A stretch of DNA of 64,000 nucleotides from Thalassovita mediterranea (GCF_001458435.1 NZ_CYSF01000007.1:372001-436000), one strand, 5' to 3'; positions 9,510 to 19,195 are shown, numbered from the stretch's first letter. Notes: generated by a model from the letters alone, not told the origin. Numbers and translations: made by a program.

Positions 9510-9540
9510 GGGCGTCCCTGATCGGGACGCCCTTTTTGTT
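9510..9540. terminator. Terminator after nadE
   Basis: GGGCGTCCC pairs with GGGACGCCC around a five-base loop and is followed by TTTTTGTTTT on the plus strand. The minus strand tail (TATTT) is weaker, but it may also serve the convergent metallo-hydrolase gene. Confidence 0.9.
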
Positions 9541-9576
9541 TTGGGAACGTGCGCCCATGCGGCGCGCGTTGCAGGA

Positions 9577-10530
9577 TCACAGCAGCAGTTGATAGCTGGC
9601 TGCGGTGTAGTGGAACCCGTCGCCGCGCGTTTCCACATAGCCCACACCGGGGAAGGGCATGTGATAGCCGATAAACGGCACGCGGTCGCCCGCCAGCATA
9701 TTCAGCAGACGGCGGCGCGTGGCGGCGGCGGCGGATTTATCCATGTCAAAACGCACTTCCCAATCGGGATAGGCCAGCGACCAAACGTAGTGGTTGGCAA
9801 AATCCGATGCGATCAGCAGCTGTTTGCCACCGCTGTCCAGCAGATAGGTCATATGCCCGGGCGTGTGCCCGAATGCGGCCATCGCGGTGACACCAGACAC
9901 CGGACTGTCGCCATCGTTCAGCATGGTCATCTGTTCGGCCAGCGGTTTTACATTGCCCGCAAAGCGTTCGTTGTCCGTGCCTGCCCAATGGTCAAATTCA
10001 GTTGCGCCTGTCACATATCGCGCGTTGGGGAAGGTGGCGCTGCCGCCATTCATCAAACCGCCGATGTGGTCGCCGTGCATATGGGTGATCACCACGACGT
10101 CGACCTGTTCGGGGGTGTAGCCTGCGGCGGTGACGGCCGCGGTGATGCCTTCGGCGTTCAGGCCGGTGTCAAACAGCACCAGTTCCGATCCGGTGTTGAC
10201 GATCGTGGGGGTAAAGAAGAACTGCGCCATATCGACGGGAATGTTCGCCTCTGCCGAGGCGGCGGCGAATTCTTCGGCGCTGACGTTCATGCCAAAGATC
10301 TTCTGCGGTTCAGCTGCGGTGCGGGTGCCGGCCAGCAGTGTTGTGACCTCCATCTCGCCCAGTTTGAAACGATTGAACTTGGGCACTGCAGTGCCCAGCA
10401 TCGGGGCGGCGGCCTGCGCGCTGCCTGCACCTAGCCCACCAAGGGCGCCCGCCAACGGCATGGCCGCAGCAGTCGCCAAAATGTGACGGCGAGAGATCAT
10501 TGGGGCGGTATGGGGTGACTTGCGTTGCAT
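9577..10530 (-). CDS. Tat-exported metallo-beta-lactamase-fold hydrolase
   Basis: A 317-residue protein starting at 10530 behind a strong AGGAGGAAG. The N-terminus has a twin-arginine motif SRRHIL followed by an Ala/Gly/Leu-rich stretch ending near GSAQA, so export folded to the periplasm by Tat is likely. The mature part shows the di-metal motif THMHGDHIGG and a later FGHTPGHMTY (His of the third metal motif), plus a C-terminal GYHMPFPG. It belongs to the MBL-fold hydrolases (quorum-lactonase/parathion-hydrolase-like branch); the substrate cannot be decided here. It is convergent with nadE and divergent from gltX. Confidence 0.85.
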   Translation of the reverse strand: MQRKSPHTAPMISRRHILATAAAMPLAGALGGLGAGSAQAAAPMLGTAVPKFNRFKLGEMEVTTLLAGTRTAAEPQKIFGMNVSAEEFAAASAEANIPVDMAQFFFTPTIVNTGSELVLFDTGLNAEGITAAVTAAGYTPEQVDVVVITHMHGDHIGGLMNGGSATFPNARYVTGATEFDHWAGTDNERFAGNVKPLAEQMTMLNDGDSPVSGVTAMAAFGHTPGHMTYLLDSGGKQLLIASDFANHYVWSLAYPDWEVRFDMDKSAAAATRRRLLNMLAGDRVPFIGYHMPFPGVGYVETRGDGFHYTAASYQLLL

Positions 10531-10704
10531 TGTTCTTCCTCCTCTGTACATCCGACATGCACGTAGTTGGATCAGCGACGTTGTCCTGTCATCTCACACA
10601 GTCGTGAAAAATACGTTATATTTGCCCCAAATATGCGCCCGCTTGGGGCGAAACTGGACAAACGGGCCAAGCTGTGACATCAGCCCCTGCAACAGGAGAT
10701 CGAG

Positions 10705-12030
10705 ATGACCACCACCCGTTTTGCCCCTTCGCCGACAGGCTATATTCACGTTGGCAACCTGCGCACCGCGCTGATGAACTACCTGATCGCCAAAAAGGCG
10801 GGCGGCAAGTTTATCCTGCGGATCGACGACACCGATCCAGAGCGGTCGAAAGAAGAATACGTCGACCAGATCCAACGCGATCTGGAATGGCTGGGTCTGG
10901 AATGGGACGTGATGGAACGTCAGTCGCTGCGTCTGGACCGCTATGCCGATGCCGCGGATAAACTGCGCGAAATGGGTCGTTTCTACGAGGCGTTTGAAAC
11001 CCCGACCGAACTGGACCTGAAGCGCAAGAAACAGCTGAACATGGGCAAGCCGCCGGTCTATGACCGCGCCGCGCTGGCGCTGTCGGATGCCGAGAAAGAC
11101 GCGCTGCGTGCGGAACGTGGCGATGGTGTGTGGCGGTTCAAACTGGACCACCAGCGCATTGAATGGACCGATGGCGTTCTGGGCGACATCTCGATTGATG
11201 CGGCATCTGTGTCTGATCCGGTGCTGATCCGTGCCGATGGCCAGGTTCTCTACACCATTGCGTCGGTTGTGGATGACACCGACATGGGCGTGACAAACGT
11301 TGTGCGTGGTTCTGACCACGTGACCAATACCGCGACCCAGATCCAGATGATCAACGCGCTGGGCCATGAGGCACCGGCCTTTGCCCACCATTCGCTGCTG
11401 ACCGGTCCGCAGGGCGAAGCGTTGTCCAAACGTCTGGGCACCTTGGCGATCAAGGATCTGCGCGAACAGGGGGTTGAGCCGCTGGCACTGCTGAGCCAGA
11501 TGGCGCGCCTTGGCTCGTCCGATCCGGTGGAACTGCGCGCCTCGATGGAGGAGCTGGCAGAAGGGTTCGACATCAACCGTTTCGGTTCGGCCCCAACCAA
11601 GTTTGACGTGCAGGACCTGTTCCCGCTGACCGGCCACTACCTGCAAACCCTGCCGTTTGACGCGGTCAAGGAAGAGATTGCAGCGCTGGGCGTTCCGGCG
11701 GATCTGGCCGAACAGTTCTGGACCGTGACCCGCGACAACATCACCGTGCGCGGCGATCTGGCCGGTTGGTGGACCCTGTTCAGCGAAGGCGCAGAGCCTG
11801 AGATCGCGGACGAAGATGCAGAGTTCATCAAAGAAGCCATGGCCATGCTGCCCGAAGGTCCCTTTGACACCACCACTTGGAAAACCTGGACCACTGCCGT
11901 TAAAGAGGCCACCGGCCGCAAGGGCAAAGGTCTGTTCATGCCGCTGCGCAAGGCGCTGACTGGTCAGGGCCATGGCCCCGATATGGGCGATGTGATGCCG
12001 CTGTTGCAGGTGGTCAAGGCACGCGGCTAA
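10705..12030 (+). CDS. gltX: Glutamate-tRNA ligase
   Basis: Class I aminoacyl-tRNA synthetase charging tRNA-Glu (and possibly tRNA-Gln in this group). The 441-residue protein has the HIGH-equivalent FAPSPTGYIHVGN (His15) and the KMSKS-equivalent ALSKRLG. The short length and sequence fit the smaller of the two GltX paralogues commonly found in Rhodobacteraceae, so another copy is probably elsewhere; whether this one is discriminating cannot be told. ATG 10705 follows AGGAGATCGAG. It is followed by a bidirectional terminator. Confidence 0.95.
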   Translation: MTTTRFAPSPTGYIHVGNLRTALMNYLIAKKAGGKFILRIDDTDPERSKEEYVDQIQRDLEWLGLEWDVMERQSLRLDRYADAADKLREMGRFYEAFETPTELDLKRKKQLNMGKPPVYDRAALALSDAEKDALRAERGDGVWRFKLDHQRIEWTDGVLGDISIDAASVSDPVLIRADGQVLYTIASVVDDTDMGVTNVVRGSDHVTNTATQIQMINALGHEAPAFAHHSLLTGPQGEALSKRLGTLAIKDLREQGVEPLALLSQMARLGSSDPVELRASMEELAEGFDINRFGSAPTKFDVQDLFPLTGHYLQTLPFDAVKEEIAALGVPADLAEQFWTVTRDNITVRGDLAGWWTLFSEGAEPEIADEDAEFIKEAMAMLPEGPFDTTTWKTWTTAVKEATGRKGKGLFMPLRKALTGQGHGPDMGDVMPLLQVVKARG

Positions 12031-12054
12031 CATCCCGCCTGATCTGGAAAACGC

Positions 12055-12090
12055 AAAACCCCCGCGATGGTGACATCGCGGGGTTTTTTC
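12055..12090. terminator. Bidirectional terminator between gltX and CBS gene
   Basis: CCCCGCGATG pairs with CATCGCGGGG around GTGA and is followed by TTTTTT on the plus strand. The minus strand tail is TTTTGCGTTTT. Confidence 0.9.
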
Positions 12091-12170
12091 GATGCGGGCT
12101 GTGGGGCGGCCTCAGGAGCGGGAAAGGGGGGACAGGTACATGCCGCCCCCGGGGTCGCTTGTGGCGCGCG

Positions 12171-12638
12171 TTAGATCGAGACGCGTTCTGCGATGCGCAG
12201 TTCGGTGTCTGTGGCCAGACCACCCATGCCGAAGTTTTTGATCGCCATGGTCGACAGCTCGGTGATGACTTCGCGGATGGAAATCATGCCGGTGACCACG
12301 CCGTTTTCTACAACGGGCAGGTGGCGAATGTTGTTCTGCATCATCACGGCAATTGCGACGACGATGGTGTCGTCGGATTTTGCGACGATGGGGTCCGGGG
12401 TCATCACATCACGGATCGGGGTACGAACGGTGCGGCGCTTGCCACCGATGCAACGGCGCACGATGTCACGCTCGGAAATCACGCCAACCAGCGTGCCGTT
12501 GTCATCAATGACGGGCAGCGCACCAACTTTGCGGTTTGTCATTACCTTACAGGCCTGACGCGCCATGTCGTCGGGCGATACGCAGAACAGGCGGCGTTTG
12601 CGGATAATCTGCGATACGGTCTTCAGCTTGGTATTCAT
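12171..12638 (-). CDS. CBS-domain pair protein
   Basis: The 155-residue protein is essentially two CBS domains in tandem: the first around residues 10-75 (GALPVIDDNGTLVGVISERDIVR) and the second around residues 85-145 (RHLPVVENGVVTGMISIREVI). Such stand-alone pairs bind adenine nucleotides and sense energy or ionic state, usually by acting on a partner. The start at 12638 is chosen for the AAGGGGG just upstream rather than the more distal in-frame ATG at 12683. It is monocistronic, with a 484-base non-coding region upstream. Confidence 0.88.
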   Translation of the reverse strand: MNTKLKTVSQIIRKRRLFCVSPDDMARQACKVMTNRKVGALPVIDDNGTLVGVISERDIVRRCIGGKRRTVRTPIRDVMTPDPIVAKSDDTIVVAIAVMMQNNIRHLPVVENGVVTGMISIREVITELSTMAIKNFGMGGLATDTELRIAERVSI

Positions 12639-13122
12639 AGTTCCCCCTTCAAGAGCTTTCTCGATGTGTCCGATCTGTGTCATTATTCAAAAGCCCTCGT
12701 GAAACGTTACAAACTCAAACAATCCTGAGCGGCAGCGTTGGATCGTTTTACTCAGTATGTAGAACGGCGGGGAGTTGCGCTGTTTAATCCCGTTAAAAGG
12801 GATGGTTGGCACTCTCTTTAGGAGGGGTTTGGCCTGAAATGGCCCTATAATCAGGGCGAAAACGCCGGATTGTTTACGATTCTTCGGGGAAAAATCGCTT
12901 GGTCGGCCTAAGATGCCGCCAAAATTAATCTTATTTTAACGATTTTTCTCGACGCTGCTGGTGTGCAGTAACCAGTTCTACCCGCGCGGGGTGATTGGTT
13001 GGGGCTTCAGGTAGGTGGGCAATCTGTTCTGCAGATACCGGATGGTGGGATCTGCATCGGTCGGGCCCGTTTAGGCCTGACCTATTATTATCTCTCAAAA
13101 CGTGCCGTGCACTATCGGTATA
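12639..13122. other. 484-base region without a recognised gene
   Basis: It holds the CBS gene promoter. On the plus strand there is a perfect TATAAT at 12846-12851 without a convincing -35. Further on, a 9-bp stem with one G-U pair lies at 13059-13067/13074-13082 and is followed by TATTATTATCT. These could bound an unannotated small RNA, but only weakly. I see no coding frame with a ribosome site. Confidence 0.4.
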
Positions 13123-13746
13123 TCAGGATGATTTCAGCGGCTGGTTCATCAATGCTTCAAATTGGGCTTTTTCAGCGGCGCTATGTTGCACGCGCTCGGC
13201 GCGTACGTCATCCAGCAGGCGGCCTACCAGATTGCGCTCCGCAAGGCTGAGGGTTTGGTGACGTGGATAGTAAGGCGCCGCGCGATCATCCAAAATCGGG
13301 CTATCCCACCCATCCGTTGTAGCAAAGAACGCTTGCGCACCCTCTTCTCCAAACTCGTTCAGGTATCCCTGTACAACCACGTCCAGATAACTCAGCAAGA
13401 CAGGATGCAGGCGGTCAGGCTGGGCGTGTTTATCTGCGGGGATGGTATAAATGGCGGTTTGTGGCGTCTCTGGCAGTGGGTGATCCAGCTGATCGCGCAG
13501 CGCCACACGGTCATAGGCATATTCCCGTTCATCCAGTGCCGCCCAGTCATTGCCCGGCACGCCTGCGATCAGCCCGTCAATCGCAGATCTCGCATCTGGC
13601 ACGGCCGTTAGAAATGCCACGGGCCGCAGCGCCGTATGCCGCCATAGGCGTCGCCACCCCGTCACCCGGGCGCGGTGGGCGTTGTCGTAAATATGGGTCT
13701 CTCGGTTCACCAGCGACCCATAGCCAAAGAAAAATGCATCTTTCAT
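13123..13746 (-). CDS. Gamma-glutamylcyclotransferase-like (GGCT-fold) protein
   Basis: The 207-residue protein begins FFFGYGSLVNRET, the FGYGSL motif that forms the gamma-glutamyl pocket of the GGCT fold. The catalytic Glu would be expected in the EREYAYDRV segment (ALDEREYAYDRV). This family releases 5-oxoproline from gamma-glutamyl substrates, including glutathione for ChaC-type members; which substrate applies here cannot be settled. Its start at 13746 lies 19 bases from an FNR-type box shared with the divergent Rrf2 gene, so oxygen-linked control is possible. Confidence 0.78.
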   Translation of the reverse strand: MKDAFFFGYGSLVNRETHIYDNAHRARVTGWRRLWRHTALRPVAFLTAVPDARSAIDGLIAGVPGNDWAALDEREYAYDRVALRDQLDHPLPETPQTAIYTIPADKHAQPDRLHPVLLSYLDVVVQGYLNEFGEEGAQAFFATTDGWDSPILDDRAAPYYPRHQTLSLAERNLVGRLLDDVRAERVQHSAAEKAQFEALMNQPLKSS

Positions 13747-13764
13747 GCAGGAAAACCTCTACTC

Positions 13765-13778
13765 TTGATCCACATCAA
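13765..13778. promoter_or_regulatory. FNR/FnrL-type box
   Basis: TTGATCCACATCAA is a perfect 14-base match to the FNR dyad TTGAT-N4-ATCAA. It lies between the GGCT-like gene (start 13746) and the Rrf2 gene (start 13837), at a distance suited to activation of the Rrf2 gene: a class II start would fall near 13813. Confidence 0.85.
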
Positions 13779-13836
13779 TCCCTCATGCGGGCCGGACAGG
13801 CAAGGTAGAGCGCACATTCTTGTGAGGATAGACCCC

Positions 13837-14283
13837 ATGCGCGTGACCAAACGAACCAACATCGCCATCCGCATTCTGATGTTTTGCGCGGCCAATGATG
13901 ACCGTCTGGTGACCAAAGCGGAAATCGCCGACAGGTGCAACGCCTCGGAAAACCATCTGGCGCAGGTGATCAATAAATTGGGTCAACTGGGCTATCTGCG
14001 CACGCAGCGTGGCCGCAATGGGGGCATCGAACTGGGACGCCCCGCGCCGGATATTCGCATCGGTGATGTGTTCCGTTCGCTAGAGGCATCCGTGCCGCTG
14101 GCAGAGTGTTTTGCTGACGTTGATAACACCTGCCCGCTGACAGAGGCGTGCCGTCTGCGGCTTGCACTCGCGGATGCGGCAGAGGCGTTTTTTGCACACC
14201 TTGATGAAGTGACGTTGGATGCGCTGGTCTGCGGCAATGATCGCCTGCTGGAGATCCTAAGTCCGGCAATGTGTCGCTCTTAA
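13837..14283 (+). CDS. Rrf2-family regulator, NsrR-like with three Cys
   Basis: The 148-residue protein has an N-terminal winged helix (RVTKRTNIAIRILM; SENHLAQVINKLGQLGYLRT, GRNGGIELGRP) and the iron-sulphur triad Cys91, Cys99 and Cys105 (AECFADVDNTC then PLTEAC). This spacing is like that of NsrR, a nitric-oxide-sensing [4Fe-4S] repressor, and unlike IscR. ATG 13837 follows GAGGATAG; the frame is open further upstream but lacks support there. The perfect FNR box 60 bases upstream links it to oxygen limitation, consistent with nitrosative stress during denitrifying or microoxic growth. Target genes are not adjacent. Confidence 0.85.
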   Translation: MRVTKRTNIAIRILMFCAANDDRLVTKAEIADRCNASENHLAQVINKLGQLGYLRTQRGRNGGIELGRPAPDIRIGDVFRSLEASVPLAECFADVDNTCPLTEACRLRLALADAAEAFFAHLDEVTLDALVCGNDRLLEILSPAMCRS

Positions 14284-14344
14284 ATCGAAAAGAGTCGCAT
14301 TAAGTGTCTTGTTCTGTTGCATGCAGTCGGATACTGATTCAGTC

Positions 14345-14500
14345 ACCTGATCGGGAGAACTGGTTTTACCAGTGCCGAAGGAGCAACCGCCCCGGAATCT
14401 CTCAGGCCAAAAGGACCGATCAGAACTGACAACTCTGGAGAGTGGCGCCAAATGCGCCCGCCGAAGGGATAACGATCTCAGGCACCGTGACAGAGGGGGC
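14345..14500 (+). promoter_or_regulatory. Tandem glycine riboswitch upstream of gcvT
   Basis: Two consecutive glycine-aptamer-like units: the first (about 14349-14423) has GGGAGAAC, GCCGAAGGAGCAACC and the TCTCAGG-CAAAAGGACC segments; the second (about 14430-14500) has GGAGAGTGGCGCC, GCCGAAGG and ATCTCAGGCACCGTGACAG. The layout is the classical two-aptamer form, located before gcvTHP, where glycine binding turns on the cleavage system. The aptamer edges are estimated by eye. Confidence 0.93.
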
Positions 14501-14534
14501 ATCGTGGCGCAGACACCTGCGCCGTCATGATGCC
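14498..14534 (+). promoter_or_regulatory. Expression platform stem after the glycine riboswitch
   Basis: GGCATC (14498-14503) pairs with GATGCC (14529-14534), and inside it GGCGCA pairs with TGCGCC around GACACC. No U-run follows, so this stem may control translation or Rho access rather than intrinsic termination. The gcvT ribosome site is about 40 bases downstream. Confidence 0.5.
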
Positions 14535-14587
14535 GGACGGGGACTTTTCAAAATACCTGCCGGAAATGAACAAAACCGGGAGGCGTA

Positions 14588-15724
14588 ATGTCTGATCTGA
14601 AATCCCTGACGCTGGACGCGCTGCATCGTGAACTGGGCGGCAAGATGGTGCCCTTTGCCGGCTATGACATGCCGGTGCAATACCCCGCCGGCGTGATGAA
14701 GGAACACCAGCACACCCGCGCCGCCGCCGGTCTGTTTGATGTGTCGCATATGGGGCAGGTGATCCTGCGCGGCGAGTCGTACGAAGAGGCGGCGCTGGCG
14801 TTGGAAACGCTGATCCCCGTGAATGTCGCCGGTCTGGCAGAGGGGCGTCAGCGCTATGGATTTTTCACCAATGATCAGGGCGGCATTCTGGATGATCTGA
14901 TGTTTGCCAACCGCGGCGACCACATCTTTGTGGTGGTCAACGCGGCCTGCAAGGATCAGGACATCGCACTGCTGCAAAACGGTCTGCCCGATGGCGTTGC
15001 GGTTGAGGTGATCGAAGATCGCGCTTTGCTGGCGCTTCAGGGGCCAGAGGCAGAGGCGGTGCTGGCCACACTCAACCCTGCGGTAGCAGATATGACATTC
15101 ATGGATGTGGCGGTTCTGGATCTGAACGGCGCGGAATGCTGGATCTCCCGCTCGGGCTACACCGGTGAGGACGGCTATGAAATCTCTGTCCCGAATGAGG
15201 CGGCGGATGCTTTTGCGCGGGCGCTTCTGGCGGATGAGCGCGTGCTGCCCATCGGTCTTGGCGCCCGTGACAGCCTGCGGTTGGAGGCGGGGCTGTGCCT
15301 ATACGGCAATGACATTGATGCAGGCACCAGCCCGGTCGAGGCTGCGCTGACCTGGGGCATTCAAAAGGTGCGCCGCACTGGCGGTGCCCGCGCCGGTGGT
15401 TTCCCCGGTGCTGACCGTATCTTGACCGAGCTGGACAGCGGCACCGACCGCGTGCGCGTCGGCCTGAAACCGCAAACCCGCGCCCCGATGCGCGATGGCG
15501 TGGCGCTGTTTGCCAGCGATGATGCCGGTGAGGATGGGGGCGATCAGATCGGCCATGTCACCTCTGGCGGGTTTGGCCCCACGGTCGGTGGACCCGTAGC
15601 GATGGGCTATGTGCCGACCGCCCATGCCGCCCCCGGAACAGTTCTTTACGGCGATGTGCGCGGCAAGCGTCTGGCCGTCGAAGTTGTCGCGCTGCCCTTC
15701 GTGGCCGCGAATTTCAAACGTTAA
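14588..15724 (+). CDS. gcvT: Glycine cleavage system T protein (aminomethyltransferase)
   Basis: Transfers the methylene of the H-protein-bound aminomethyl group to tetrahydrofolate and releases ammonia. At 378 residues it is of normal length. It has the N-terminal FDVSHMGQV motif, the folate-binding GYTGEDGYE and [16 protein letters not shown], and the C-terminal barrel with [19 protein letters not shown] 14588 follows GGGAGGCGTA. It is the first gene of gcvTHP under the glycine riboswitch, with 38 bases to gcvH. Confidence 0.96.
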   Translation: MSDLKSLTLDALHRELGGKMVPFAGYDMPVQYPAGVMKEHQHTRAAAGLFDVSHMGQVILRGESYEEAALALETLIPVNVAGLAEGRQRYGFFTNDQGGILDDLMFANRGDHIFVVVNAACKDQDIALLQNGLPDGVAVEVIEDRALLALQGPEAEAVLATLNPAVADMTFMDVAVLDLNGAECWISRSGYTGEDGYEISVPNEAADAFARALLADERVLPIGLGARDSLRLEAGLCLYGNDIDAGTSPVEAALTWGIQKVRRTGGARAGGFPGADRILTELDSGTDRVRVGLKPQTRAPMRDGVALFASDDAGEDGGDQIGHVTSGGFGPTVGGPVAMGYVPTAHAAPGTVLYGDVRGKRLAVEVVALPFVAANFKR

Positions 15725-15762
15725 CCAACAAAATCCAGATCGACGCAGGGAAGGATCCAGAG

Positions 15763-16122
15763 ATGAAATTTACCGAAGACCACGAATGGCTGATCGCAGA
15801 TGGCAACATCATCACCGTTGGCATCACCGAACACGCCTCGACCTCGCTGGGCGATGTTGTGTTCGTTGAACTGCCCGAGGTGGGCACCGAAGTGGAAAAA
15901 GGCGATGAGGTCGTGGTGATCGAATCCGTCAAGGCGGCGTCCGACATCGAAGCACCGGTGGATGGCGAGATTGTCGAAGTAAACAGCGCCCTAGAGGATG
16001 AGCCGGGCAAGGTGAACGAAGACCCGCTGGGCGCGGCGTGGTTCTTCAAGGTGAAGGTCGCTGATGCGTCGGTGATTGACGACTACATGGACGAAGCCGC
16101 CTACAAGGCGCTGGTTGAGTAA
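15763..16122 (+). CDS. gcvH: Glycine cleavage system H protein
   Basis: A 119-residue lipoyl carrier that shuttles the aminomethyl intermediate between GcvP, GcvT and dihydrolipoamide dehydrogenase. The lipoylation lysine is Lys57 in [10 protein letters not shown]. The sequence has the family N-terminus (EDHEWL) and the [12 protein letters not shown] sheet. ATG 15763 follows GGAAGGATCCAGAG. It lies between gcvT and gcvP, separated from gcvP by a 190-base spacer that contains a palindromic repeat. Confidence 0.97.
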   Translation: MKFTEDHEWLIADGNIITVGITEHASTSLGDVVFVELPEVGTEVEKGDEVVVIESVKAASDIEAPVDGEIVEVNSALEDEPGKVNEDPLGAAWFFKVKVADASVIDDYMDEAAYKALVE

Positions 16123-16160
16123 GGCCAGAGTCTAGCAAGACCTTTAAATGATGCGTTGGC

Positions 16161-16240
16161 CCGGCGCAGCCGGGCAGCGCCCGACCCTCCCCACGGGAGG
16201 GCGCTTTGCACCCTCCCAGGCTCGGGCGCTGCCCTCTGGG
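16161..16240. repeat. GC-rich palindromic intergenic element (REP-like) between gcvH and gcvP
   Basis: A 13-bp perfect inverted repeat GGGCAGCGCCCGA (16172-16184) and TCGGGCGCTGCCC (16222-16234) encloses a smaller CCCTCC/GGAGGG stem. Related 12-base words recur at 25065-25076 (GCGCCCGACCCT) and 40225-40236 (TCGGGCGCTGCC), so this is probably one member of a dispersed family. It falls inside the gcv operon and could reduce downstream expression or protect the upstream mRNA. Confidence 0.7.
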
Positions 16241-16312
16241 AACTGAAATACGGTATCGCTGGCTGTCTTTTTTGGTCGAGGCCAAGCGGTCCAAAACTCA
16301 AGAGAGGTTGAT

Positions 16313-19159
16313 ATGCCCTTCCAGCCAACCGACTATTTGCCCTACGATTTTGCCAACCGCCGCCACATCGGCCCGTCGCCGGATGAAATGGCCGACATGC
16401 TGCAAACCGTGGGCGCCGACAGCCTAGAGGCGCTGATTGATGACACCGTGCCTGCCCTGATCCGTCAGGCGGAACCGCTGGGCTTCGGCAAGGCGCTGTC
16501 TGAACGTCAAATGCTGGCGCGGATGAAAGAAGTGGCGGGCAAGAACAAGGTTCTGACCAGCCTCATCGGCATGGGCTATCATGGCACCGTGACCCCGCCC
16601 GCAATCCAGCGCAACATTCTGGAAAACCCCGCATGGTACACCGCCTACACCCCCTATCAGCCAGAGATTTCGCAGGGCCGCCTCGAGGCGCTGTTGAACT
16701 ACCAAACGATGATCTCGGACCTGACAGGGCTGGAGATCGCCAACGCCTCCCTCTTGGATGAGGCGACGGCGGCGGCAGAGGCGATGACCATGGCCGAACG
16801 GGTGTCGAAATCGAAATCCAAGGCCTTCTTCGTTGACGAAAACTGCCACCCGCAGAACATCGCTGTGATGAAGACCCGCGCAGCGCCTCTGGGGATTGAG
16901 GTGATCGTTGGCGCGCCCGATGATCTGGATGCCACCGCCGTCTTTGGCGCGATTTTCCAATACCCCGGCACCTATGGCCATGTGCGCGACTTCACCGCGG
17001 AAATGACCGCGTTGCATGAAAACAAGGGCGTGGGCATTGTGATTGCTGACCCGATGGCGCTGGTGCTGCTGAAAGAACCGGGCGCAATGGGGGCAGATAT
17101 CGCCGTTGGTTCGACCCAACGCTTCGGCGTGCCGCTGGGCTATGGTGGTCCGCACGCGGCCTATATGGCGTGTCGCGACAATTTCAAACGCTCCATGCCC
17201 GGCCGTCTGGTGGGCGTGTCGATTGATGCGCGTGGCAACCGTGCCTACCGTCTGGCGCTGCAAACCCGCGAACAGCACATCCGCCGCGAAAAGGCGACGT
17301 CGAACGTCTGCACCGCGCAGGCGCTTCTGGCGGTGATGGCGTCGATGTATGCGGTGTTCCACGGTCCCAACGGGCTGAAAGCCATCGCGCAGAAAATCCA
17401 TCGCAAAACAGTGCGTCTGGTCAAAGGTCTGGAAGAAGCAGGGTTCGCGGTTGAGCCTGAAAACTTCTTCGACACCGTGACGGTTGAGGTCGGTCCGTTG
17501 CAACAGGCGGTGCTGAAATCGGCGGTGGATGAGGGCATTAACCTGCGCCCCGTTGGCACCACCAAGGTGGGCATTACCATTGACGAAGCCGTGGTCCCCG
17601 AAACGATCGAAGCGGTCTGGCGTGCCTTTGGCATTGCACGCAAGGATGATCAGCCCGGTGAATGGCGTCTGCCCGATCACGCGCTGCGTGGGTCGGATAT
17701 CCTGACCCATCCCATTTTCCACATGAACCGCGCCGAAACGGAAATGATGCGCTACATGCGTCGTCTGGCGGATCGTGATCTGGCGCTGGACCGGGCGATG
17801 ATCCCGCTGGGATCTTGTACGATGAAACTGAACGCGGCGGCAGAAATGATGCCGATCAGCTGGCCGGAACTGTCGGACCTGCACCCCTATGTGCCGCTGG
17901 ATCAGGCGGCGGGCTATGCAGAGATGATGTCGGACCTCACCGACAAACTGTGCGAGATTTGTGGCTATGACGGATTCTCCATGCAGCCGAACTCGGGCGC
18001 GCAGGGGGAATATGCGGGTCTGTTGACCATCGCCGCCTATCACCGCGCCAAGGGGCAGGGGCACCGCAATGTCTGCCTGATCCCGATGTCGGCCCATGGT
18101 ACCAACCCAGCGTCTGCACAGATGGTGGGCTGGAAAGTGGTGCCTGTCGCCTCGCTGGAAAACGGGGATATTGATCTGGACGATTTCCGCGCCAAGGCAG
18201 AGAAGCACGGCGAAAACCTTGCCGGTTGTATGATCACCTATCCCTCGACCCACGGCGTGTTTGAGGAAACGGTGAAAGAGGTTTGCCAGATCACCCATGA
18301 TCACGGCGGTCAGGTCTATATCGACGGCGCGAATATGAACGCCATGGTGGGCCTCAGCCGCCCCGGTGATCTGGGGGGCGACGTTAGCCACCTGAACCTG
18401 CACAAAACCTTCGCCATCCCGCACGGTGGCGGCGGCCCCGGCATGGGCCCCATCGGGGTGAAATCGCACCTGATCCCACATCTGCCTGGCCACCCAGAGG
18501 TGGGCGGTGAAGAGGGGCCGGTGTCGGCCGCGCCCTATGGGTCGGCGTCGATCTTGGCGATCTCTTGGGCCTACTGCTTGATGATGGGGGATACGGGTCT
18601 GACACAGGCAACCCGTGTGGCGATCCTGTCGGCGAACTACATCGCCAAACGGTTAGAGGGTGCCTTTGACGTGCTTTACAAAGGGCCGACAGGCCGCGTG
18701 GCGCATGAATGTATCCTTGATACCCGCCCCTTTGCCGACAGTGCTGGCATCAGCGTTGATGATATCGCCAAGCGTCTGATCGACAACGGCTTCCACGCCC
18801 CAACCATGAGTTTCCCCGTCGCAGGCACCCTGATGGTAGAGCCGACAGAGTCGGAAACCAAGGCAGAGCTGGACCGTTTCTGCGACGCCATGCTGTCCAT
18901 TCGGGCAGAGATTGAGGCCGTGGAAAAGGGCGAGATGGACGCGGAAAATAACCCGTTGAAACGCGCGCCGCACACGGTCGAGGATCTGGTGGGTGACTGG
19001 AACCGGCCCTATAGCCGCGAACAGGGCTGCTACCCTGCGGGTGCCTTCCGCGTCGACAAATACTGGCCACCGGTCAACCGCGTAGACAACGCCCACGGCG
19101 ACCGCAATCTGGTCTGCATCTGCCCCCCGATGGAGGATTACGCCGAAGCGGCGGAGTAA
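16313..19159 (+). CDS. gcvP: Glycine dehydrogenase (decarboxylating), P protein
   Basis: A PLP enzyme that decarboxylates glycine and loads the aminomethyl group on the lipoyl arm of GcvH. The 948-residue protein is the fused single-chain type: an N-terminal half starting [15 protein letters not shown] and a C-terminal catalytic half with the PLP lysine Lys698 in [27 protein letters not shown] marks the start of the second half. ATG 16313 follows AAGAGAGG. It ends the gcvTHP group and is followed by an intrinsic terminator. Confidence 0.97.
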   Translation: MPFQPTDYLPYDFANRRHIGPSPDEMADMLQTVGADSLEALIDDTVPALIRQAEPLGFGKALSERQMLARMKEVAGKNKVLTSLIGMGYHGTVTPPAIQRNILENPAWYTAYTPYQPEISQGRLEALLNYQTMISDLTGLEIANASLLDEATAAAEAMTMAERVSKSKSKAFFVDENCHPQNIAVMKTRAAPLGIEVIVGAPDDLDATAVFGAIFQYPGTYGHVRDFTAEMTALHENKGVGIVIADPMALVLLKEPGAMGADIAVGSTQRFGVPLGYGGPHAAYMACRDNFKRSMPGRLVGVSIDARGNRAYRLALQTREQHIRREKATSNVCTAQALLAVMASMYAVFHGPNGLKAIAQKIHRKTVRLVKGLEEAGFAVEPENFFDTVTVEVGPLQQAVLKSAVDEGINLRPVGTTKVGITIDEAVVPETIEAVWRAFGIARKDDQPGEWRLPDHALRGSDILTHPIFHMNRAETEMMRYMRRLADRDLALDRAMIPLGSCTMKLNAAAEMMPISWPELSDLHPYVPLDQAAGYAEMMSDLTDKLCEICGYDGFSMQPNSGAQGEYAGLLTIAAYHRAKGQGHRNVCLIPMSAHGTNPASAQMVGWKVVPVASLENGDIDLDDFRAKAEKHGENLAGCMITYPSTHGVFEETVKEVCQITHDHGGQVYIDGANMNAMVGLSRPGDLGGDVSHLNLHKTFAIPHGGGGPGMGPIGVKSHLIPHLPGHPEVGGEEGPVSAAPYGSASILAISWAYCLMMGDTGLTQATRVAILSANYIAKRLEGAFDVLYKGPTGRVAHECILDTRPFADSAGISVDDIAKRLIDNGFHAPTMSFPVAGTLMVEPTESETKAELDRFCDAMLSIRAEIEAVEKGEMDAENNPLKRAPHTVEDLVGDWNRPYSREQGCYPAGAFRVDKYWPPVNRVDNAHGDRNLVCICPPMEDYAEAAE

Positions 19160-19195
19160 GAGCCAGATCATCCATCGCGGATAACTGAAAACCTG

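Noticed and set aside
12806-12822. TTGGCACTCTCTTTAG resembling a sigma-54 promoter
   Set aside because: The -24 part TGGCAC fits, but the -12 part TTTAG lacks the GC dinucleotide of TTGCA.
16424-18493. 689-codon open frame on the minus strand opposite gcvP
   Set aside because: It is fully antisense to a clearly conserved gene; GC-rich codon use creates long stop-free antisense frames. The peptide is Arg/His/Val-rich without motifs.
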